The notes beneath the pieces were generated by a model, which saw only the letters and a program-made list of their open reading frames with translations, did no database searches and was not told where the DNA came from. DNA of 64,000 bases from Oscarella lobularis (taxonomy: Eukaryota; Porifera; Homoscleromorpha; Homosclerophorida; Oscarellidae), in assembly GCF_947507565.1 (NCBI RefSeq), contig NC_089182.1, positions 62,001 through 126,000 on the forward strand, in the 5' to 3' direction. Shown piece by piece: positions 21,182-31,784 of the stretch. The translations under genes and the position numbers were made by a program. Within the stretch, counting starts at the first letter, position 1, and the number at the start of each line of letters is the position of its first letter.

Positions 21182-23856
21182 ATGACGATGCGTTCCTTTC
21201 TAGCGTTTCTTCTCGTCGCAGCGACGCAACTGGGCGTCGAAGCCTCGGCTCCAGTACCAACAATAGCCCAAGAAAGCGGGGTATGTCGTCAATCGATCGA
21301 GAAGCGATTCCGACCGACTTTTTAGACTCTTAGTAAATCGAATCCCGAAGTGTCAACGACGCTCTCCTATGTGCCCCTCGTAGAAGAAAAAAAGAACTCG
21401 CTGGTCTTCACTATAAGTACGAACGTTAGAAAGTAAATGGTTCGCTTCTAAATTCGATGTTGATTTCTAGACATCATTGAGGTCAAAGAATATAAAGGGG
21501 AGTTGAATTTGAACGTAACTCTGCACCGTGTCTATTGCAAAAATGCGAAAGAGGAATGTTTTCGCGTTCGTTGCATATTATGCATTCGTTTTATTTTTTT
21601 TCAACAACAGGAGGAGTGCGCGATTTCTGCTAATTTAGTGGGAAAAGCAGACGATGTATTGTTATTTCAAGACCTTTCTAAGATAATCGAAAAATTGAAT
21701 AAGCTAAATGAAGTAAGATGATTTCTGAGCATCATCATCATATAAATTATTATTATTTTTATTGTAATTTAGGTCTGTTCATCGCTTGACGCTCAACAAG
21801 ACTCCAATACGAATGATGCTCAAAGCGGACGCAGGAGAAAACGCACTTCCTCCAAGACCCCCAAGCCGACCAAGACCCCCGTCACAACAAAACCACCACC
21901 AACCAATAGCCACTCGACTTCAAAATGGAATGTTACCCAGACAGCTTTGTATAAGGTTGATATTCAAATCAGTCTCGTTACTAAAGAGGACACTCCTGGC
22001 AGTGTAAAGGGTGAGTTTTGCAAAGGATAGGGCCCTAGATAAATACTGTTTTTTTTCTAGTTTCAATCAAAGTTGAAGCCAAGACGTCTCATGGTCAATT
22101 ATCATCACCAGACTTTCCTTTGTGGCAGGTAAAATAGCCGACGATGTTTCTAATATTTTTTGATTGATCAATGATAAATATTGTGTAGCTGTATGCTGGC
22201 ATGACAGGTATCTATTGTTTCTTGGCCTTCTTCTGGCTTCTTACAATGGCATGCAATTGGAGAGATCTCATTCGTTTGCAGGTGACGCTTCATTCATTCA
22301 ATCCGAATTCAATATAAAACACAGTCTCTCTTAGTACTGGATTGGGGTAGTCATTGCCCTAGGTTATGAGACTACCTCATTATACATATGCATATATGAA
22401 TTATTTCGTATTTTAGGAATGTTTGAAAAGGCTCTCTTCTTCTCCGCCTTCAACAGCGTCAGGGAAACGGGCAATGACGGTCAGTAATTAATATTAATTA
22501 AAAATGGATATAGAAATGAATTGTAGCTGGCATTGTTATTGTTGCTGAATTGGTATCATGCGTAAAAAGAACTCTGGGACGAATTCTCGTGATTATTGCC
22601 AGCACAGGCTTTGGCATAGTCAAGTGAGAGAGAGAAAGAGTCTCTCTCCCCTCCCCCTATTCCTCATGTTCCTCTCTTTCCTAGACCTAGACTGGGACCC
22701 GTTCTAAATAAGATTCTTCTTCTCGGAAGCATCTATTTCATTCTCTGCTCTGTCTACGGATTATACGACGCTTTGAAAGTGACTGAAAGTTCATTATTTA
22801 ATTATGCATGTACTCATTTTCTTATTAGCCTGGAATGAAAGACCCGTCAAACAAGAAGATGATGCTCCTTCTTCCTTTGGTCATACTAGATGCTGGCATC
22901 ATTTGGTGGGTCGTCCTTTCTCTCGTCGGAACAATGAGAAATCTTCGCCTACGTAAAAATGACGTCAAGCTTGCCTTATACCGCCATTTCACAGTCGCCA
23001 TCTTATTTTTTGTGGGGGGTAAATAAATAAATAAATAAATCAATAATCGCGTCGTATTTGTATAATACATATTTTGCTTTTTTATTAGCTTCCGCCTTAT
23101 TTATGGGCTGGTGGTTGTACGCTACGTCTGGCGACGACTCAGATTGCCCGGAAGTGAGTCTGACACAACGTTGCTACTTCTGTTTCTATTTTTTCTCTCT
23201 AGATGTGGGGCGAATTGTGGCTGAGAAAGGACGGCTTCTTTCACATCCTCTTCTCCATGCTTCTTCTCGCAATTATGCTCATTTGGAGACCATCAAATAA
23301 CAAGGCCAGGTACCCAAGAATAATAATGGAAGCCAGAAATTAACCACTTGACGTCAACTGGACTCCACACGCAGATTCGCCTATCATCCACTGACCGAAA
23401 ACGAAGAAGACGAACAACAAGACGCCTTGGAAGCATACGGTAAGAAAAATAAATAAATAATACATATATATCTATATATTCCTTTAGATGGAATGAAAAT
23501 GAGACCGACAAAGTCGAAGAGTGGTGATGATGAAGCCTCTGAAAAATCTCGACCTTCGTCAACTGCGGTGCGGTCACTAGGCAACCAGTTGCATTTATTT
23601 ATTTATTTATTCATTATTAATCAGGCCGATGACCTCAAGTGGGTCGAGGAAAATTTACCCACAACGGCAGTCGACGCGTAATTTTATATACACTATTGAT
23701 TCTCTCGTTGATTTTTTATCCTTTAGAGCGTTGCCAAGTCTGCTTGATTCTGATGAGGTACGTAGCTAAATAGCGTATTTATTTATTTATTATTCATTTT
23801 TCGGCGTCTTTTAGGAACTGATGACTACGAAGTTTGAGCTTTCGAAATTAGATTAG
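21182..23856 (+). CDS. TMEM87: TMEM87 family Golgi seven-transmembrane GOLD-domain protein
   Basis: From ATG 21182 the first exon gives a signal peptide (RSFLAFLLVAATQLGVEA). Luminal exons follow, including ELNLNVTLHRVYCKN and a basic Pro/Thr-rich linker. The seven-TM core matches TMEM87A/B closely: [75 protein letters not shown] and ASALFMGWWLYA. The tail has IWRPSNNKARFAYHPL, DLKWVEENLPT and DSDEELMTTKFELSKLD before TAG 23854-23856, again family-like. Role: Golgi-to-endosome transport and proposed mechanosensing (family). There are many short introns; internal boundaries are approximate. Confidence 0.9.
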
Positions 23857-24289
23857 GAAGTAGGTAAGGTGGCAAGGTGTAGTATCTCTACGAACGCTCT
23901 GCTGTTTCGGTTCGAGTTCCGTTCTGTCCTGCGCTGTATATGTATACGGGTACAACGCTCTCTTTTTTTCTAGCGTGCGCACGTCAAATAGAGTTGCGTC
24001 GCGATAAAATGTGCAAAAATCGGCGTTTCTTCGCCTCTATGGTTCTAATAAGGCCGAAGCCAGAACGAATGACGTCTGGCCGCGATTACGACTGAGCACA
24101 GCCAGAGTAAACGATCCTAATTGGACGAAAGGAACCGCCTAATCGCTGATTCGCTAACTGATTACTCGAGGCGTCGGTGCTCTTTGATCTTTTGTCCTTT
24201 TCACCTTCGCCGCCCCGTAGAGCGCTTCACATTACATATCGTATCTCGAGAGAAAGAGAGAGACAGAGCCCAAGTCGACTATAAGCGAA
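23857..24289. other. Intergenic: TMEM87 3' end and TCF promoter/5' UTR
   Basis: No convincing gene. The stretch presumably carries the TMEM87 polyadenylation region and the TCF promoter and leader. A GGTTCGAGTTCC string near 23910 resembles a tRNA B box but lacks a supporting tRNA fold. Confidence 0.5.
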
Positions 24290-26245
24290 ATGGCAGCGCA
24301 AACAAGCGCTGTAGTTCTCGACGACAATCCGCCAGACGAAACGAAGACATTCGTCGACGAAGGAGACGAACACGACGCGAACGAGCATTTGGACGACGAA
24401 TTAGGCCTGCGCGACGAAATGGACGAGAGCAAGAACGAAAATAGTCAAGGCGGCGTCGTAGGAGGCGGGGGCCCCGTCTCCGCCGCCGTCGTCGATCAAC
24501 GAACGGTATGCGTACGCATTGCGCGAATTTCGCGCTCTCTCTCCCCCTCCCCGCGTCCCCGTGGCCTCACTCGCTCTACCCCGGACGCGTGTCGGCGTTT
24601 TCTTGTCGCGCGGCTCGCCTCAAAGGCGGCGGCTTGCGACACAAAGAGCACGAGGTTTCCGCGTTTTCCAGCCTTCCTTCCACTCGTTCGCTCTTCTTTT
24701 TGTCGCGACGTTCGTTCCCATTTGCTCGCGCTACGACGAGTCGGAATGCGCGTCGCGTTCGATCGCTCGAATCCCCAGTTTCGAGGAATGCACGTGACGC
24801 CCCCTTAGCGTTTGAAGAAAGGGGGGCGCCTTCCATTAGGGCGGGTCGTAATCAAGAATTGACATGCTCCTTTTCCCTATCGCCTTTTTTCACACAGCGT
24901 TTAACCCCCTAAGCGCATACGTTTTCGTCTTGTTTTCACTTGGTCGCGGCGGCGGTGTGACCATTGGGGGGGGGGGGGGGGGGGGTCCCCGTATTATTTG
25001 CACGGCTTATCTTTTGCCTTGCCTACTGTAGATGATGATGACTTCGCGACCGACGATGCTTCCCACTCTCGCCGCGTTACCTCAACAATATATGCACTAC
25101 GTTCAGCCGCCGCCGCCGCCTCCGCCGCCGCCGCCGCCCGCTCCGCCGGCACTCACTCCCGCTCGATCCATTTACCCGGGATATCCTCTTCCGTCCAACT
25201 ACCACGTACAGATGACGTCACCGACTATGGCTCACATGGGCCAACATCCGCCTATGCCTGACATGTCACCATGGTTACCATTATAGTTACTATATTTCAT
25301 AGTAGAGACGTTTCTCTTTGTGTATTAGGGCTTCAGTCAGACATCATCATCATCATCATCATCCGGCTCTTAATCAGTATCCGGGACTTCCTCAATTGCA
25401 GCATCATCCGCCGGCGCCGCCACCGCCGCCGCCGTCGTCGTCTCTTCCGCCCTCCTCCTCTCAAGCGGCGCCTTCGATGTCTTCTGCTCAGGAAATGGAA
25501 GCAAACCGAATGAATAAGCTGCACGTGAAAAAACCGCTAAACGCATTCATGCTATACATGAAGGACATGAGACCACATGTTATTAAGGAATGCACGTTGA
25601 AAGAGAGTGCTGCTATCAATCAGATATTGGGCAAAAAGGTATATTTTGAAAAAAGAAATATATTTATTATTTAATTAATTAATTATGTGGTTTTTTAGTG
25701 GCATTCCCTGGATCGTGCTGAGCAAGCCCGATATTATGAATTGGCCAGAAAAGAGCGGGCTCTCCACCAGACTCTCTATCCTGGTTGGTCGGCGAGAGAC
25801 AATTATGCCACGGGCAGGAAGAAGAAAAAGAAGAAAGACAAGACCCAAAACGGTAAAACAAACAAGCATCATATATACGTATGGATTCTATGTATATTTT
25901 TTTAGATATTGCATTGAAGAAGTGTAGGGCTCGATATGGACTCGAACAGCAGGACAAGTGGTGCAAACCGTGCCGGTTAGTAAATTGAGAATAATAATAA
26001 TAATAATAATTACATCTTTCTCTTCAAGACGAAAGAAAAAGTGCGTTCGTTTCACGCAGCCTGGCGACGGTGATGATGGTGAAGATGGAGAAGGTGGTAC
26101 AAGTGCCGGCAACGGCGCTGGGGTTGAAGACGAAGCAAAGCCGCAGGAATCAGCATCATTACCCCTGTCTTCATCTATTGATACACATCCCCCCAATATT
26201 CCTAATATACCACCAGTTAGTTCTTCAGCACAATCAGACATGTAG
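24290..26245 (+). CDS. TCF: TCF/LEF HMG-box transcription factor with C-clamp
   Basis: Exon 1 (24290-24507) encodes an acidic N-terminus with [18 protein letters not shown], resembling the beta-catenin-binding segment (human DELISFKDEGEQEE). After a 524-bp intron, long for this locus, come Pro/His-rich exons. The HMG box begins [20 protein letters not shown] and continues [35 protein letters not shown], followed by a basic tail [10 protein letters not shown]. The C-clamp is present: [25 protein letters not shown], with four cysteines. Role: nuclear effector of Wnt/beta-catenin signalling. A C-clamp is typical of invertebrate TCFs and the E isoforms of vertebrate TCF7/TCF7L2. Stop TAG at 26243-26245. 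Confidence 0.93.
24966..24985. repeat. Poly-G tract of 20 in TCF intron 1
   Basis: An uninterrupted run of 20 G lies about 45 bp upstream of the exon 2 acceptor. It could form a G-quadruplex in the pre-mRNA; its length may be uncertain from sequencing. Confidence 0.9.
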
Positions 26246-26410
26246 TGGTACTACTACTAAGGGGTATATATAATAGAGTTTTCTATTAGAACTTTTGATT
26301 TGCATTTTATTTGGAAGACGATAGAGCTGTAGCTTTAATTAATGATGTGTGGTGGAATCTTATTCTCCTTGACATCCGGGGAAGAGGATCACGTGATTTT
26401 GCTTTGCGCG

Positions 26411-27485
26411 ATGTTGTCGTGCCGCGGGCGAAAGGAGACCGTTATCGGGTTTATTGTGGGAATTTCCTGCGGTATCATAGTCGTTCGAAGCTTCCTATCC
26501 ACGTCTACGGCTTCGACGTCGCCAGATCTTTGCTGTTCGGACAAAACGACGTCGCGCGCATCTTCGTCGCAATTCAAAACGGGCAATCGACCTCTGCACG
26601 TAACATCGGAGCTGCAAACGAGCAAAAAATCGCTCTTTATCGCGATTCGCACGCAAACATCGAACTTGGTAACGCGCGCGACAGCCATCAACACCACGTG
26701 GCTTCGACACCTCCCCCCAAATTGCGACGCGACCTTTCTCGTCCCATCGGACGCAACAGAAAACGCAAAAAAACATCACCTTCCAATACACAATCTTCCC
26801 CCACTCCAAACAAACTCCAAACACGCTCCCCACATGAGTCTCCTTAGTACATTCATATACATGGCTCAAAAAGTAGCCAATGACTACGATTGGTTTCTCG
26901 TCGTATCCGATAACGCATACGTGCGCACGCGTCGACTTTCGGATTGGTTACACAGACTCAATCCAATTGGTGACGTCTATCTCGGACAGCCGGGTCTCGG
27001 CGCACCGGAACATCGCACGACACTCCAACTCAGACCAGGCGAAGTCTTCTGTATGACGGGACCCGGGATTGTTGTATCGCGTAGCATTTTGAAACGAATC
27101 GAGTCCGTCGCTCATCTCTGTTTAAAAGATCCGGCACCTTCGCAGCATGAGGCGGTCGAAATTGGAAGATGTATAAGTCGACGAATTGGAATTCAGTGCA
27201 CGTGGGCATACGAGGTAAGCATATATATATTTATATATTTATATATTTATGGGGGTGGGGTCCCTTCCCTCCTTATAGTTAGAAAAGTTGTTCTATATTG
27301 ACTATTCTGGCAAAGTTTTTCAATCGGAGCTGTCGCTCAGTAACATGCGTTTGCTCAAAGCGCTTACAGTGTATCCAGTTAATGGCCCGTATGCAATGCA
27401 GAATACACACAAGTTCTATCAGTCGTGCGAAGTACAGGAGTATCAGGAACTCATAGCCAAAGCCCAGCAAAAAAGGCTAAAATAG
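26411..27485 (+). CDS. Chondroitin synthase/CHPF-like GT31 glycosyltransferase, single domain
   Basis: ATG 26411 gives a short basic tail and one hydrophobic signal anchor (ETVIGFIVGISCGIIVV), so a type II Golgi protein; a second ATG lies 69 bp upstream in frame. The lumenal part matches the N-terminal beta-1,3 domain of CHSY/CHPF: VYLGQPGLG, GEVFCMTGPGIVVSRSILKRI, VEIGRCISRRIGIQCTWAYE and, after one intron, VYPVNGPYAMQ. The metal-binding DDD of CHSY1 (ADDDVYI) is replaced by VSDNAYV, as in non-catalytic CHPF-type proteins. The protein ends about 335 residues in, without the second (GalNAc transferase) domain of CHSY1. Likely a partial or accessory chondroitin-type synthase. Confidence 0.78.
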
Positions 27486-27509
27486 AGAAATCTCGTGTTT
27501 TTTGGGTAC

Positions 27510-27540
27510 TGTATTATTATTATTATTATTATTATTGTAA
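27510..27540. repeat. ATT/TTA microsatellite
   Basis: About eight TTA/ATT units lie between the GT31 gene and the convergent zinc-finger gene, probably in the 3' UTR region. Confidence 0.85.
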
Positions 27541-27672
27541 TGGTTATTGGAAAATAAGAGTGCCCGACTCCCAATACAAAGTTTGAACTCTCTAATCTAT
27601 AGCGCGGCAAAAGAAGAAGAAAAAAAACTCTAAAAATCTCTAAAAAGAAAACCTTATACAGAAACTTTAGTA

Positions 27673-28717
27673 CTAAAAACTGATTTTTGAATATTTTCGT
27701 TTTCGCTGCCGCTGAAGTCGATCGACGACATTCGTCTCCTTTTTCTTCTCCTGCGGATAAGTGACGAGCAAAAACGACAAAGCCGGTCGACTTAGAATGA
27801 TCGCCGCTTGAATCGCGAGCACGCGATCTTGATTCTTTCCGCCGGCGAAACAATCCCAATAGACGCTATGCTCCCACAGGTGTTTAGTAAAGCAGACGCG
27901 ACTCTTGTAGTGTTTTCCTGGAGGGGGAAGAGCGAAAGAGATGAGTGGGAGCTGGCTAAATATTTTCTAGAGCCTCCCCCCTTTCTCGCGCGCTCCTGTT
28001 TACGTCGAACGACTCGATAAAACGCTAGATTTTCGTTTTAGAGCGCGCCTAATTGAGTGCGAAGGAGAGAGAGGGGAGGGGTCTGAGGATCGTGTTTCGC
28101 GCGCGCGCTCCGCCCTCCATTCATCGCTTGCGATACGTCCGATATCGTAATCGATTGCGCGCACAATGGGCCTACAGTTCGTCGAGTCCGTAAGCCTGGG
28201 AAAAAAGGGGTCGCACCCGCGGTTTGGCTTACTCATCGACTTTTTATCAGCGGCTCAATGCTAATCGCATCCACGTGCCCCTCGACACACACCCCGTCCA
28301 TTTAGCACCAAAAATCTTTTCCCCAACGCTCGCGAACGCAAGAGCACGGTCGAGAAAAGGAGAAAAGAGAACCCTAACGAGTCGAACCGCCCCGTACCCG
28401 CCCATGCGTCACGTTTCGCGTAGAATGTAGCACCACCCCTTCGTTTACTCACCGCAAATGCAGCAGATGATATTCTGCATGTCGAACGAACTGTAACTAT
28501 TCAATATCGCGATGACATCTTCCAGATTGAGCGGCCGTTCTACTGGCGTCGTCGCAACGTCATTTGACGGCGGTGGCGGCGGCGGCGGCGGCGGCAGAGG
28601 GTACACGACCTTGGCGGCTGATCTTATATGAGACGTTGGTGGTGGTGGTGGTGGCGGTGGCGGCGGCGGCGGCGGCGGCGGCGCAACGTAACGATACAAG
28701 TTCATATAGTGTTCCAT
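27673..28717 (-). CDS. Proline-rich protein with a single C2H2 zinc finger and KHLWEH motif
   Basis: Two exons: 28453-28717 and 27673-27917, total 169 residues. The N-terminal half has two long proline runs around HIRSAAKVVYPL. Across the splice junction lies CCICGKHYKSRVCFTKHLWEHSVYW, a C-x2-C-x12-H-x3-H finger, followed by QDRVLAIQAAIIL and a basic tail. Fungal C2H2 proteins with a KH(L/V)WEH finger followed by an alpha-helical QLLEAASIL segment look similar, so this may be an ancient nuclear family (from memory). Only the joined exons make the finger visible. No specific function is assigned. Confidence 0.7.
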
Positions 28718-29011
28718 CGCGATTGGGGATCAACACTGGCTGATCCGCTCGTTCGTGAGCACAATTTTAAAGCCGCCTTGTTAGGGATTGCTAATTGCAT
28801 TGTGAGTCGCCGATTGGCTGGACAATATGCAAATTGGAAAGAGAGATGAGCGCTCGCTTTGCTCGTTAGGAAGAGTGGGAGGAGACGTCCGTCATCATGT
28901 GACCACTTGTTCACATGCTTCGCTTTTACGTCAGAGAAGAAGAGGAAGAAGAAACGAGTGCAAATGAACAATTGTCTTTTTTCAAAGAACTAATAAAAGG
29001 TACAGTACTTT
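28718..29011. other. Intergenic between zinc-finger gene and AKTIP
   Basis: Holds the promoter of the minus-strand zinc-finger gene and the AKTIP 3' end. ORFs here are short and look like shadows. Confidence 0.5.
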
Positions 29012-30113
29012 CTAAAATTTTTTGCTGTCGCTCAAATTCCGTAAAGCCTGGAGAGAATATTTTTAAAATGGGGTTGAGAATATTACGGGATTCGAAATCA
29101 CTTGGGATTTCATTTCCTCGATATATTGTTTGCATTTTCCTGGGCTGATATCCGAAAACTGCAAACAATTTCCGTGATCCGCTAATCCAACCCCAGCACA
29201 ATAAATTAAAAATTGCCAATAAATTTATCGACTTTACCTGCAGAATCACTCTCTGCAAAACTCGTTTCAACGTCTTGCAGAGACTGAAGCACACATGCCT
29301 GAGATTTCCCCTGAAACGCAGCTATACTTTCATAAACGCTAATAATCATAATAAATAAAAATCAAATAACATGTGACTATTGTGTGACACAAACGTTGCT
29401 GTTGCTCGTTCATTGCTTGGCTGCCAAGTATTGAGCGATTCCAAACAACGTTTAGCATAGAGAAGAATATGCCTAGAAAAAATAATCTAAAGCGAATTTA
29501 TTAATTATTATTGTTATTTACCAAACTTTATGCTCATCTGATTTCCACACAGGAAATTCTTCAGATAAATTCAAGAGTCTAAAAGAACCCATTTTGTTGT
29601 GTGGAAAAATTTCAATTTTCCTTCTTACCCATTTGGGTGGACCTGAGGATGAAAAATTTTCGACGTAAATTTCATTACAGGTGGATCGCGTGGATAACTG
29701 TCAAACCACGTGATTTCAAAAAACAAATTAAATAACTATTGATTTTTCTCACCCATCAGGTAAGACGATTTCGAAGCGAAAGACGCCTCCAGACAAGGGT
29801 CCACAGAATAAAAAAATGACGCCATGCCATACTGGAAGTCAATAAAAAAGCGTCGAAAAATGCTTCGCGATGCTTCGTACTACCTTGAAGAGACTTCAGC
29901 GAAGGAATAACGAAGACTCCGCTTGGACTGTTCAATCGTAAGAGCTTTCTAAATGTGCTGTATAAGATTCCACGACCGGATTTGCGTTTTAGCGCCGTTT
30001 TACAGCTCGAGCAAGAGAGAATTCTGAAAGCGAACGTCTCTCAGTGGATCGAGACGGCGAGTCGTTGCCGTCTTGTCTTTTCCGACGCCGCCAACGCTCG
30101 CCGTTCCTTCCAT
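29012..30113 (-). CDS. AKTIP: AKTIP/Fused toes (FTS) UEV-domain protein
   Basis: A start at 30113 (MEGTASVGGVGKDK) leads to FQNSLLLEL, then across a short intron KLLRLNSPSGVFVIPSLKSLQ, VWHGVIFLFCGPLSGGVFRFEIVLPD, YPRDPPVMKFTSKIFHPQVHPNG and further exons. These match human AKTIP (EYSLLAEF..., GVYVQPSYRSALMWFGVIF, DGVFKFTVYIPDNYP, FHPLVDP) in order. This is a ubiquitin E2 variant: the catalytic Cys position has none. Role: FTS-Hook-FHIP complex linking endosomes to dynein. The last exons are the least certain; the stop at 29012 is the best reading. Confidence 0.78.
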
Positions 30114-31311
30114 GTTCTGAAACTGTGATGTCACGGCTTTCCCGGACATGCGTTCGCGAAAACTCGCTCCAGAGACGAGGAAGAAGATCGAGAGAGGAGC
30201 GCCATCACTAAAATTTGCTCGAAAAACGACGCAGATGAAACGACGAACGATTTCGGCCTCGCGTCGGATATTTTTACGAATAGTTCATGTGAGCACTCAT
30301 TTATTTAGAAAAATAAACGTACACACATGCAAAATCCTATCTTATCGTCTTGTCTTCGATTTCTCCAGTCTCTCTCGTTTTTTTCTTGAGCCCCTTTCGC
30401 CACGTTTCCACCTAGAAGAAAAAAGAAGGTTAGTCTCTGTCAAATCATCGTTTTACGTACCTTTTTCGTTGCGTCCATATTCGCGTTACCCAGGCTACAC
30501 CACGGGGAGGTTTGGACGCTTTCGTAGCCCAAGGCAGCCACCGCAAGCGATGACCACCCGTTCCAAAAATTTAGGGCGAGTTACGGGTCCTCGGCCACTC
30601 CGATCAGTACCGCCTGGACGAGAGTCGGCCCCTGAAACCGAGTCCCCCGGCTCGTTGGTACCAAAGCCTTCGGTATGTCTTCCTGAGAAGAACCGGGCCT
30701 TGCGGAAGTGGAGAAGCGGCCGACCACTGTTTGTAGGAGTCGACAGGAAAGGCAGTGCAATGCCCCAAGTCGAAGTCTCCTGGGCCAGGTCATCCTCAGT
30801 CTAATCGTGCCATTGGTGAGAAAAGTGCCGGCAACCAGACCGCTTGCAACACCCCCTCCAAGTCGTGCCCGCTCGAGCCTAGCGCGGGCCGTACTTGTTT
30901 GGCAACAATAAGACTTTGGCGACCATTCCGCCCAGTGCGTAAACCGAGGCCGAAGCCCCCCATCGCCCTGCCTACGGGCTCCGGCACGGGATTAATCCGT
31001 GGGCCACGCTGAAACAACAACCCAGAACTTGCCTTTTGTCTTCCCCCGAGCCGGTCCGATCAAGGAAGAGACGCAGCGAACCGCGACGCATCCACCCTCA
31101 GCCGCAACTGAGGGGAAATCGGTGTGCGCTTCGCTTTTGAACCCTGTGGCCCCGCCCAGCGCGCTGATTGATCCGTCGCGGTCACGTGGGGCTCACCTAA
31201 CGCTCTCATTGGTCCGAAAAACAGAGGCGCGAAACACAAACCGGTTTGACACGATTATTGCATAACGATTTCTTTAGATGATGTAAGATTTGTCGCTCGC
31301 ATCGAAACAAG
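30114..31311. other. Gene-poor stretch with possible transposon debris
   Basis: 30114-30300 is the AKTIP upstream region. From about 30540 to 31200 the composition changes to GC-rich, Pro/Arg/Ser-coding sequence with overlapping ORFs on both strands and no recognisable domain. This looks like an inserted, decayed element rather than a native gene. No terminal repeats or reverse-transcriptase motifs were seen. Confidence 0.35.
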
Positions 31312-31784
31312 ATGGCGAAAACAACGAGGTCGACAATCGTTTTAGGTAAGACTTTTCGTTTCGTTCATCGTTTCGCCGCTCATTTTCGCGCGCGTACAGA
31401 CCATTAGCGCGCTTTTCCTTTACGCGAAACGCGTCATCGTCTTTTTCGTCGTCGCTTTCCTTCGGACGGCAATTTTCGCCAGCGCCTGCGTTCGCGTAGA
31501 CCTTGATTTTTGGAAGAAAAGCGAAAGGTAAAGAGATTTTCGCGCGCGCGCGGAGACTTTGGTAATCGTCTCGACTTTTTCTCTCCATATAGCCCCCCTA
31601 GAGCACGCCGGAATGAAAAGTACGTCTACGAAGATGAGATGGAAAGCTAAAGGTAAGAAAATGAGACGATCGCGGTCTGAGAAACTCTAGGGGCCCCTCT
31701 TTAGGTTTGCCACGTGACAATTCCATTCTCCTTCGCTCGAACGACACAGGCTTTCACGAAATTTACTTTCAGCACTACTCGTGA
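31312..31784 (+). CDS. Candidate small gene, 57 residues in three exons
   Basis: Exons 31312-31345, 31593-31652 and 31705-31784 join in frame with GT/AG borders (lengths 34, 60 and 80 nt). They start MAKTTRSTIVL and end EIYFQHYS with TGA. The middle is basic (STSTKMRWKAKG). I do not recognise the protein. Splice geometry and an ATG at a plausible first exon are the only support; conservation or transcript data would decide. Confidence 0.4.

Noticed and set aside
23895-23925. tRNA B-box-like GGTTCGAGTTCC
   Set aside because: No acceptor stem, anticodon arm or A box could be matched around it.
30148-30804. 218-codon plus-strand ORF
   Set aside because: No recognisable domain and competing open frames on both strands; composition shift suggests repeat-derived sequence.
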